This document shows, piece by piece, positions 1 to 5,195 of a stretch of 8,164 bases of DNA. The translations under genes were made by a program, and so were the position numbers. Source of the stretch: Candidatus Hecatellales archaeon (GTDB taxonomy: Archaea; Thermoproteota; Bathyarchaeia; Hecatellales; Hecatellaceae); NCBI GenBank assembly GCA_003662305.1, contig QMXU01000045.1:1-8164 (forward strand), read 5' to 3'. The notes beneath the pieces were generated by a model that was given only the letters and a program-made list of their open reading frames with translations, ran no database searches and had not been told where the DNA came from. Numbering within the stretch: position 1 is the first letter of the stretch; each line of letters opens with the position of its first letter.

Positions 1-7
1 GGACACC

Positions 8-1243
8 GTGAAACAGTTATATCTGACGCTTGAAGATGTGAACATTTCAGGCAGAACCGTTCTGGTCAGGGTTGACATTAACTCCCCCATCGACCCGGAG
101 ACGGGGAAGGTTCAAAGCGACACTAGGATAAGGCTTCACGCTAAAACACTGAAGGAGCATGCAGACCACAAAGCTAAGGTTGTGGTTTTAGCCCATCAGG
201 GAAGGAAAGGAGACCCCGACTTTGTCCCCCTGAAAAGCCATGCTGAAACCCTCGAGAAGGTTTTAGGCAGACCGGTGAAGTACGTGGACGACGTGGCAGG
301 AGAGAAAGCCGTTAAAGCCGTGAAAGAGCTTAAGCCCGGAGAAATCTTAATCCTGGAAAACGTGAGGTTCCACCCAGATGAAACGGTGGACCGAAGCCCT
401 GAAGAGCATGCTCAAAGCCAGCTTGTGAAAACCCTTGCAGGCCTAGCCGACCTCTTCGTTTTAGACGGCTTCTCGGTGGCGCATAGAAGCCACGCCTCGG
501 TTGTCGGCTTCACTTGCCTGCTTCCAAGCGTGGCTGGAAGGGTTATGGAAGCTGAACTCAGTGTCATGGACAAGATTACCAAGGAGGTTAAGAAGCCCTT
601 CCTATGCCTTCTAGGAGGCTCAAAGGTTGAGAAAGGCTCGGAGTTCGTTGAGTTCCTCCTGTCTAAAGGTGTAGACCTTATATTGACTGGAGGCCTCGCC
701 GGAAACCTTCTCCTCTACGCTGGCGGAGTAAACCTTGGAGAGGCTAACCTAGAGGTCCTAAAAAGGAGGAAGCTTCTGGAGCACGCTGAAAGAATGAAAG
801 GGGTTCTAGAGCGGAACCCCGGCAAGGTTAAAGTTCCCGTCGACGTAGCCGTTAGGGCTGATGATGGAAGCCGTGTGGAGCTGAAGGTTTCAGAGCTTCC
901 CTCCGAACATCTCATCTGCGACATAGGCTCTGAAACCATAAGCCTATACGTGGAGGCCATCCGAAAGGCTGAAACCATTTTTGTAACAGGACCCATGGGC
1001 ATATACGAGGAGGAAGCCTTCGCTAAGGGGACCTTCGAGGTTTTCAAGGCCATAGCCGACTCCAACGCCTTCTCTGTAGCCAGCGGAGGCCACACGGTTT
1101 CAGCTTTAAGGCAGTTCGACCTAGCTGGAAAGTTCACCTACACCAGCATCGCCGGAGGAGCCTTCCTAGAATACATGATGGGCAAAAAGCTTCCAGGAGT
1201 TGAAGCCCTTAAGGCTGCCGCTGAGAAGTGGAGGAATCCTTAA
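8..1243 (+). CDS. pgk: Phosphoglycerate kinase, archaeal type
   Basis: This enzyme transfers phosphate between 1,3-bisphosphoglycerate and ADP in cytosolic glycolysis and gluconeogenesis. The 411 residues match the usual archaeal length and carry the family blocks in order: VRVDINSP (20-27), HQGRKGD (63-69), ENVRF (117-121), AHRSHAS (158-164), GGSKV (203-207), DIGSETI (305-311), GPMGIYE (328-334), SGGHT (359-363) and the C-terminal GGAFLE loop (383-388). Substrate-binding Arg21, Asp23, Asn25, His63, Arg66, Arg120 and Arg160 are all visible. The GTG at base 8 is placed where archaeal homologues begin. Only seven bases precede it, so its ribosome site cannot be judged and a slightly longer N-terminus is not excluded. 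Some normally conserved positions differ: Leu152 and Thr327, each usually Asn, and Ile-Ala before the C-terminal Gly pair. The gene ends inside the convergent methyltransferase gene. The assignment is secure. Confidence 0.96.
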   Translation: MKQLYLTLEDVNISGRTVLVRVDINSPIDPETGKVQSDTRIRLHAKTLKEHADHKAKVVVLAHQGRKGDPDFVPLKSHAETLEKVLGRPVKYVDDVAGEKAVKAVKELKPGEILILENVRFHPDETVDRSPEEHAQSQLVKTLAGLADLFVLDGFSVAHRSHASVVGFTCLLPSVAGRVMEAELSVMDKITKEVKKPFLCLLGGSKVEKGSEFVEFLLSKGVDLILTGGLAGNLLLYAGGVNLGEANLEVLKRRKLLEHAERMKGVLERNPGKVKVPVDVAVRADDGSRVELKVSELPSEHLICDIGSETISLYVEAIRKAETIFVTGPMGIYEEEAFAKGTFEVFKAIADSNAFSVASGGHTVSALRQFDLAGKFTYTSIAGGAFLEYMMGKKLPGVEALKAAAEKWRNP

Positions 1244-1907
1244 CAGCCCGAACAATCAGGATGGAGCCTGCCCTACCTATTCCAACTCCAAGCTTTCTCA
1301 GAAACCTCTCAACCCTCAAAGTTTTAGGGTGGAACACCACGGAGCAGGCTTCCTCAAGCTTGAAGGAGAACTTTTCAACCTCAGCCTTCAAGCCGGCTAA
1401 ACTATGATATTTAATGCTCCTGTAGGATGAGAAGGGCTTCCTCCTGGCTCTGAGCTTCCGGTAGAGGTTCCAAGGGTTAACCCTGTTATGCACGCCCAGG
1501 ATGAGGCTTCCTCCATCCCTGAGCACCCTGAAAGCCTCCTTCAAAGCCTCATCCTCGCAGGGTAGAAACTCTAAAACCGTGAACATAAGGACGGAATCGC
1601 AGAAGTCAGACCTGAAAGGCAGATGGCAGCCGTCCGCTAAAACCACATCCAAACTCTTAGCCGAAGCCGCTGAAGCCATACCTAAAGCATAGTCTACCCC
1701 CATAACTCTCCAGCCCATCTCCATGAAAACCTTGGAGAACAAGCCTGTGCCGCATCCCACGTCGAGAAGCAGCCCGGGCCTAAGCTTTTCAGCCGCCTGC
1801 CTGAGGCCTTCAACCTCAGCCTCGTAGATTAGAGGTCCAGCACCTCTTCTGAACCATTCATCGTAGCCTTCAGCCATCCGGCTCCAAGCTTCCCTCCGGT
1901 CTGCCAA
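1209..1907 (-). CDS. Class I SAM-dependent methyltransferase (Methyltransf_11/UbiE-like), substrate unknown
   Basis: The protein has 232 residues and a Rossmann-type methyltransferase core. Motif I is DVGCGTGLF (49-57), the acidic residue closing strand 2 is Asp72 in GVDYA, and motif II is ADGCHLPF (91-98). Strand 4 is SVLMFTVLEFL (105-115), followed by a helix and the RVLRDGGSLIL hairpin (127-137). These show S-adenosylmethionine binding. The acceptor cannot be read from the sequence. The frame opens at TTG (1907-1905). An in-frame ATG at 1877-1875, residue 11, is preceded by GGAG four bases upstream and is a serious alternative, especially because an AT-rich element at about 1922-1929 would place transcription start near 1900. 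The last nine or so codons overlap the 3' end of the pgk gene on the opposite strand. The divergent neighbour is the thiamine-binding-family gene. The methyltransferase fold is certain; the biological role is unknown. Confidence 0.9.
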   Translation of the reverse strand: MADRREAWSRMAEGYDEWFRRGAGPLIYEAEVEGLRQAAEKLRPGLLLDVGCGTGLFSKVFMEMGWRVMGVDYALGMASAASAKSLDVVLADGCHLPFRSDFCDSVLMFTVLEFLPCEDEALKEAFRVLRDGGSLILGVHNRVNPWNLYRKLRARRKPFSSYRSIKYHSLAGLKAEVEKFSFKLEEACSVVFHPKTLRVERFLRKLGVGIGRAGSILIVRAVKDSSTSQRQP

Positions 1908-1963
1908 AACTTTTCAAACTCTTATTTTCCTCGGTTGTGGATTAATGTTTAGGAGGTTTTAGG
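1908..1963. promoter_or_regulatory. Divergent promoter gap with strong ribosome site for the rightward gene
   Basis: These 56 bases separate two divergent starts. For the rightward gene, AGGAGGT at 1951-1957 lies seven bases before the ATG and is a near-ideal Shine-Dalgarno sequence. An AT-rich element around 1922-1929 (TTATTTTC, read as AAATAA leftward) could serve as a TATA box in either direction, placing starts near 1950 and 1900. The promoter reading is inferred from spacing only. Confidence 0.45.
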
Positions 1964-2275
1964 ATGGTTGTGGTAGTTGAGCTTTCCGTGGTCCCTCTCG
2001 GCTTAGGACCCAGCGTAGGCAGGTTTATCGCTGAAGGAATAAAAGAGCTTGAAAGACGGGGCGTGAAGTATCAGCTTACCCCCATGTCAACGGTTTACGA
2101 GGCGTCCTCCGTGGAGGAAGCCTTCGAAGCGGCTAAAGCAGTTCACGAAGCCGTTTTCAAAGCTGGAGCGGTGAGGCTTGTGACAACGGTTAAGGTGGAC
2201 GACCGGAGGGATGTGGAACGTAAACGCATGGAGGAGAAGGTTGAAGCAGTCCGGAAAATCCTGGGAGAAAGCTGA
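1964..2275 (+). CDS. MTH1187/YqgV-family thiamine-binding protein (DUF77)
   Basis: This is a 103-residue soluble protein of the MTH1187 family, ferredoxin-like-fold proteins that bind thiamine or related pyrimidines and whose physiological role is unsettled. The family signatures are clear: VVELSVVPLG at 4-13, YQLTPMSTVYE at 36-46, HEAVFKAGAVRLVTT at 61-75 and KVDDRRD at 77-83. Length is typical for the family (about 100 residues). The start is well supported by AGGAGGT seven bases upstream of the ATG. It is transcribed away from the methyltransferase gene and converges on the TIM-barrel gene, so it appears to be a single-gene unit. No thiamine biosynthesis or transport gene is adjacent, so context does not add to the family assignment. 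Confidence 0.93.
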   Translation: MVVVVELSVVPLGLGPSVGRFIAEGIKELERRGVKYQLTPMSTVYEASSVEEAFEAAKAVHEAVFKAGAVRLVTTVKVDDRRDVERKRMEEKVEAVRKILGES

Positions 2276-2312
2276 AAGCCTCCCTCCTCTTTCTCTAAAA
2301 AGGGAAGGGGTT
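2276..2312. terminator. Possible bidirectional terminator between convergent genes
   Basis: This 37-base gap lies between two converging stops. The top strand has a pyrimidine tract (about 2279-2295), and the bottom strand reads CCCCTTCCC followed by five T, the kind of pyrimidine/U-rich run archaeal RNA polymerase can terminate on. Only a weak imperfect hairpin can be drawn. Confidence 0.35.
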
Positions 2313-2993
2313 TCAACCTTCAAGCTTCCTCAGGGCTTGAAGAGCCTCGAGGATTTCGCTTCTGGAGGTAAGCCCCAGGCTTGCTGAGCTGGCATACCTG
2401 TAAACGTATTCTAGGGCTTCCAAGGGCTTGATTTTCCCTGCTGCAAGAGGCTTTATGGCTATGATGCTGGCGGGGGTTTCCTTTATGGCTTTAAGGCTTA
2501 GCTCAGGGTTCGGTTCCATGTAGAGGCCAAGCCTGTTTAGGGGTGCCAAGTAGACTTCAACGGTTCCAAGCCTGTCCAGTGCAGGTATGGTTTCCCCCGG
2601 CAGGTGGGTTGCAGCCGCCGGAATCGCTCCTAAACGCTCCACCATTTTCAAGCACTCTTTAATCTTCGGGAAATTCAGGCTGTCAGCAATCTCGGCGTGG
2701 ACGGCTACCAGCTGAGGGCTGAACTTCTCGATGAGCTTAAGGTTGCGTTCGAAGTTTCCGTAGATGGAGGCCGCCAGGTAGAAGTCCAGCTTTGCCTCCT
2801 CTAAAGCCTTAACAGTGGGCTCCGTTACCACCAGCTGAAGGGCTTTAATTCCAAGCTCGTAGGCTTCCCTGTAAACCTCCGCGATGTTCTCGGGTTTCAG
2901 GTAGAACTGCCTGTAGTATTCAAGGGATTTATAGCCGAACTGGCCTGCCGCCAGGAAGGGTGAGGTTCCAAGCATGAGCTTTGGAAGCTTCAA
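2313..2993 (-). CDS. Aldo/keto-reductase-like TIM-barrel protein, function unknown
   Basis: I do not recognise a characterised family for this 226-residue protein. Its secondary-structure rhythm fits an eight-stranded TIM barrel: LGTSPF (8-13), ALQLVV (51-56), FYLAASIY (71-78), LVAVHAEI (95-102), IPAAATHLPG (124-133), VEVYLAPLN (145-153), IIAIKPLAAGK (177-187) and SASLGLTS (203-210). The opening LGTSPF...GQFG block and the closing IKPLAAG...LTSRSEILEAL segment resemble the first strand and last two strands of aldo/keto reductases. It is about 100 residues shorter than those enzymes and shows no clear Asp-Tyr-Lys-His tetrad, so a redox role is doubtful. The TTG start overlaps the TGA of the HD phosphohydrolase gene (TTGA) and is preceded by a strong GAGGAGG, implying translational coupling. 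An ATG lies at residue 7. Confidence 0.85.
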   Translation of the reverse strand: MKLPKLMLGTSPFLAAGQFGYKSLEYYRQFYLKPENIAEVYREAYELGIKALQLVVTEPTVKALEEAKLDFYLAASIYGNFERNLKLIEKFSPQLVAVHAEIADSLNFPKIKECLKMVERLGAIPAAATHLPGETIPALDRLGTVEVYLAPLNRLGLYMEPNPELSLKAIKETPASIIAIKPLAAGKIKPLEALEYVYRYASSASLGLTSRSEILEALQALRKLEG

Positions 2994-2999
2994 GCTTCC
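2983..2999. repeat. 17-base palindrome over the HD/TIM-barrel stop-start junction
   Basis: GGAAGCTT (2983-2990) and AAGCTTCC (2992-2999) are perfect inverted copies around one central base. In minus-strand RNA this gives a six-pair stem with loop UUGAA, which holds both the TTG start and the overlapping TGA stop. The 5' arm takes up the end of the Shine-Dalgarno GGAGG. The symmetry is seen directly; any role in coupled translation is inference. Confidence 0.6.
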
Positions 3000-4483
3000 T
3001 CCTCAGCCTCGATTCTTGACAGCTCCGCTTCTGCCTCCCTTTTAACCCTGCTAAGCATGCCGTCGTATGCCCCGCTTAGGGTTTTCCCCCTGTCGGCGAA
3101 GATGTGGAATACTATCTGGTAGCGTGACAGGGTCCGGTAGGAGGCGTCTGAAAACTCTTTGAGGCTTAGGGTTTTTCCTTCCTCCTCGTCCACTATCATG
3201 GGCGCCTCCAGAAGGCTTAGAAGGTTGGTAAGGTCTACGCCTATAGGCCTAATCTCAGCCCTATAGTCAACTCTGAGGCGTAGGTCCTGGCAGGACTCCT
3301 CAAGGCTTCTCTTAAGCCTTTCCAGTTCAGCCTCCCTGCGGCTTACAGTTCGGAGAGAAAGCCTGTGCTCGTACACGGTGGCGTAGCGTTTACACCTGTC
3401 CAGCACATCTCGGAAAATCTGGTAGGCTTCCTCGTATCGGTCTCCGCCTTTAAGGTTCCTCTTATGTTTAACTTCAACTATCAGCGTTAGGTCGTCGTAG
3501 TTTAACAGTTCGTCGGGGCTGGAGACTATGCTTCTAAGCAGTTCAGGCATGAGTGAAAGAGCATCGTATATCATGAACTCGAAGATTCTGGATGTGCGGT
3601 GATAGTAGACGTTGGCGTACATGTGCTGGAGCGCGATGAAGCTGTCTAGGAGCGCTCCAACAGCAGGCCTTGAAATGAGTAGCCTCCAATCTTTAACCCT
3701 GAACCCGTCTATTATGCGCTCATGGTCTACCGAGCCGTACTCCAGGGTTCCCGCATGATAGGAGTCCCTGTTCAAATAGTCAAGTTTATCCACATCGTAG
3801 GGGCCGTCCACTATTTCGTGGAGGAAAGGAGGAGCCCTGCCCCTGCTCCGCATAACCTCCAAGACATCTTCAACGTTCATGTAGCCTCCTATCACCGGAG
3901 CAAGCTTCTCCGAAACTATGCAGACACCCATCTCCTCATGGTTAAACCTTAAACTGGAATCTTTAAGTTTAACCGCCAGCTCGTTGCAGGCATCCTCAAA
4001 AGTGTGGCAGAAAGGCGCGTGGCCTATGTCGTGGAGGAGGGCTGCCAGCCTCAAAGCCTGAATAATCTGAACATACGATTTCCCATCCCACCAGGGATTC
4101 CCGGTTGCCCCGTCAAGCCTGTTAAGCCCGTCAACCTCTCCAACCGGGATGCAGGGTTCACCGTAGAGGGGGTGAACGTTAAGGTTGAAGCTTGGAGCCT
4201 GCCTCCTGAGTATGCGTATCAGAGCTCGGTGGGCAAGATACATTACGCCCAGCGCGTGGGCTTTCCTCGTATGGGTTGAGCTGGGGTAAACCTGGTGGGT
4301 TGCATAGGTCTGGTAGAGCCTGTCAAGCCTCTGGAACTCAGGTCTGTCTATAACCTCGTTCTCCAGGAGGGTTATGTAAATGTAGCCGTAGATGGGGTCG
4401 CGGATTTCACGTTTAAACCTGAAGCCTTCAAGGCTTAGGTCTCCGCGGGGGAAGAGCTTAGAGTCCTCCATTCCCTCCACCAT
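2990..4483 (-). CDS. HD-domain phosphohydrolase, SAMHD1/dGTPase-like
   Basis: This 497-residue protein belongs to the SAMHD1-like HD superfamily, whose studied members hydrolyse dNTPs to deoxynucleoside and triphosphate. The opening RDPIYGYI (28-35), PEFQRLDRLYQ (48-58) and YPSSTHTRKAHALGVM (66-81) are diagnostic. Metal and catalytic residues are intact: His76, the His151-Asp152 pair in LLHDIGHAPFCH, His155, His160, His182 in NHEE, and Asp232 in DVDKLDYLNRDS. YYHRTSRIFEF (293-303) is also typical. The C-terminal half (310-497) is family-specific, with a charged possible coiled coil at about 380-400. The distance from His76 to His151 is roughly twice that in human SAMHD1, which points to an insertion near 93-143. 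The start is the ATG at 4483-4481, possibly leaderless. ATG at residue 5 is an alternative with GGAGG only two bases before it. It overlaps the next gene by four bases. The true substrate is unknown. Confidence 0.93.
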   Translation of the reverse strand: MVEGMEDSKLFPRGDLSLEGFRFKREIRDPIYGYIYITLLENEVIDRPEFQRLDRLYQTYATHQVYPSSTHTRKAHALGVMYLAHRALIRILRRQAPSFNLNVHPLYGEPCIPVGEVDGLNRLDGATGNPWWDGKSYVQIIQALRLAALLHDIGHAPFCHTFEDACNELAVKLKDSSLRFNHEEMGVCIVSEKLAPVIGGYMNVEDVLEVMRSRGRAPPFLHEIVDGPYDVDKLDYLNRDSYHAGTLEYGSVDHERIIDGFRVKDWRLLISRPAVGALLDSFIALQHMYANVYYHRTSRIFEFMIYDALSLMPELLRSIVSSPDELLNYDDLTLIVEVKHKRNLKGGDRYEEAYQIFRDVLDRCKRYATVYEHRLSLRTVSRREAELERLKRSLEESCQDLRLRVDYRAEIRPIGVDLTNLLSLLEAPMIVDEEEGKTLSLKEFSDASYRTLSRYQIVFHIFADRGKTLSGAYDGMLSRVKREAEAELSRIEAEEEA

Positions 4484-4500
4484 GGAAAGTTTGCCTGGGG

Positions 4501-4515
4501 AAACGTTAAAGTCTT
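4501..4515 (-). promoter_or_regulatory. TATA-like box before the HD phosphohydrolase gene
   Basis: The bottom strand reads GACTTTAACG at 4513-4504. Its centre is about 25 bases before the ATG at 4483, the spacing expected for a leaderless archaeal transcript. No Shine-Dalgarno precedes that ATG, which fits. The gene could equally be co-transcribed with the zinc-ribbon gene ending 36 bases upstream. Confidence 0.4.
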
Positions 4516-4519
4516 ATTC

Positions 4520-4735
4520 TCAGGGCTGCTCTTCGGTTTCCTCCAGCACGATTGCCCCCTTATACCCGCAGTCCTCACATATATATTGGGTTGGAGTTAG
4601 CCAGCCGTCTAAAGAGCTGTAAGGCTTAAGCCTGCTGCTTCCACACCTCGGACACAGAAACCTTCTAGGCTTAAACCCCTCATGCTTAAGCTTCGAGAAA
4701 ACTTTAAACAGCTTCCTTAATTTTTTCCCCTCCAC
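4520..4735 (-). CDS. Small zinc-ribbon protein, function unknown
   Basis: This is a 71-residue protein with a basic N-terminal third (about ten Lys/Arg in residues 4-25) followed by a treble-cysteine-pair-style zinc ribbon: Cys28-Pro-Arg-Cys31 and Cys53-Glu-Asp-Cys56. The 21-residue spacer holds the motif SSLDGWLTP (40-48), and the tail is acidic. Four Cys in two CxxC knuckles predict one structural zinc. The charged N-terminus could contact nucleic acid, but no function can be assigned from sequence. The GTG start at 4735 is preceded by AAAGGT, seven bases away, within an inverted repeat. No later Met or Val start leaves the basic region intact. It lies 92 bases after atpF and 36 bases before the HD phosphohydrolase gene on the same strand, with its own TATA-like box upstream. 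The coding call is good because the cysteine pattern is clean. Confidence 0.85.
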   Translation of the reverse strand: MEGKKLRKLFKVFSKLKHEGFKPRRFLCPRCGSSRLKPYSSLDGWLTPTQYICEDCGYKGAIVLEETEEQP

Positions 4736-4743
4736 ACGGCTTA

Positions 4744-4764
4744 CCTTTTACGACGGGTAAAAGG
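4744..4764. repeat. 8-bp perfect inverted repeat over the zinc-ribbon gene's ribosome site
   Basis: CCTTTTAC (4744-4751) and GTAAAAGG (4757-4764) are exact inverted copies around five bases. In the minus-strand transcript the proximal arm contains AAAGG of the presumed Shine-Dalgarno, seven bases before the GTG start. It could act as an RNA hairpin hiding the ribosome site or as a protein operator. Confidence 0.6.
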
Positions 4765-4777
4765 GCGGATTCCACTA

Positions 4778-4797
4778 CCTAACTATCGCCTAACTAT
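4778..4797. repeat. Tandem 9-base repeats, one helical turn apart, downstream of a TATA-like box
   Basis: CCTAACTAT occurs at 4778-4786 and again at 4789-4797, an 11-base period. On the bottom strand these are two ATAGTTAGG sites between the TTTAAA box (4801-4806) and the expected transcription start near 4778. Paired sites on one DNA face at this position would suit a repressor. The repeats are seen directly; the operator role is inference. Confidence 0.55.
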
Positions 4798-4798
4798 A

Positions 4799-4809
4799 GG
4801 TTTAAAGCT
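4799..4809 (-). promoter_or_regulatory. TATA-like box for the zinc-ribbon gene
   Basis: The bottom strand reads AGCTTTAAACC, a good match to archaeal TATA elements of the CTTTAAA type. A start about 25 bases downstream (near 4778) would leave a leader of roughly 40 bases containing the inverted repeat at 4744-4764. Confidence 0.45.
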
Positions 4810-4827
4810 GGAGGGGAGGGATGGCTG

Positions 4828-5145
4828 TTAAAGCTTTATCTCCATTCCCACAGTCCGCTTTACAAGCTGCATTATCGGGGCAGCCATCTCCGGAAGCGGT
4901 CCTTCCCTTCCAGGAATGGTTATAACAGTTGGAGTTATGCGTTTGGAGGCTTCCTCTAGGGCTGGCATTATGTTTTTGGCAACTCCCTCGGTGACGGCTA
5001 TAACCGATATGTCCTCAGCCTCAATAAGCCTCCAAAGAACTTCCTCAGCCTCCCTCGGAGACCTAACCCCGTAAGAGTTTCGGAGGCCTGTAACCCTGAA
5101 GAATCCTGCCAGGTCCTCCTCGGCGATGACGGCTATTTTACCCAA
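4828..5145 (-). CDS. atpF: A/V-type ATP synthase subunit F
   Basis: Subunit F is part of the central stalk of the archaeal A-type (V-like) ATP synthase, sitting with subunit D inside the catalytic head at the membrane's cytoplasmic side. The protein shows the family pattern: KIAVIAEEDLAGFFRVTGL near the N-terminus, an ISVIAVTEGVA strand-helix, the IPGREGP loop and the C-terminal VKRTVGMEI. I place the start at TTG 5145-5143 (105 residues), matching the family's usual beginning one or two residues before KIAVI. GGGGGAG lies three bases upstream, and a TTTAAA box at 5180-5185 would start RNA near 5158. An upstream in-frame TTG at 5163-5161 would add six residues but lacks a ribosome site. No other ATP synthase subunit gene is in the window, which is unusual because this gene normally lies in the ATP synthase operon. 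Confidence 0.92.
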   Translation of the reverse strand: MGKIAVIAEEDLAGFFRVTGLRNSYGVRSPREAEEVLWRLIEAEDISVIAVTEGVAKNIMPALEEASKRITPTVITIPGREGPLPEMAAPIMQLVKRTVGMEIKL

Positions 5146-5177
5146 GTTCTCCCCCGTCTCCAATATGGCTGAAACAA

Positions 5178-5190
5178 CATTTAAATTTTA
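5178..5190 (-). promoter_or_regulatory. TATA-like box for atpF
   Basis: The bottom strand reads TAAAATTTAAATG at 5190-5178, between the pyrI stop and the atpF start. A transcription start about 25 bases on (near 5158) would fall between the two candidate TTG codons and so favours the downstream one at 5145. A second TTTAAA at 5195-5200 overlaps the end of pyrI. Confidence 0.4.
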
Positions 5191-5195
5191 ACGGT

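Noticed and set aside
715..1137. Minus-strand open frame of 140 codons inside pgk
   Set aside because: It lies wholly antisense to a well-conserved gene and its translation has Ser/Thr-rich low-information character, with no domain, ribosome site or promoter.
4004..4279. Plus-strand Pro/Val-rich frame, and neighbouring frames at 3722-3952 and 4392-4622
   Set aside because: All are shadows of the HD phosphohydrolase (and partly zinc-ribbon) coding sequence on the other strand.
2990..4483. Reading the HD gene as part of an antiviral defence system
   Set aside because: SAMHD1 and some bacterial dGTPases act against viruses, but the neighbours here are housekeeping genes with no nuclease, toxin, CRISPR or mobile element. 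A nucleotide-pool role is simpler.
4821..4925. Plus-strand 34-codon frame with TTTAAA and GGAGGGGAGGG just before its ATG
   Set aside because: The ribosome-site look is tempting, but the purine run is the complement of a pyrimidine tract after the atpF stop. The frame is antisense to atpF, and the product shows no recognisable pattern.
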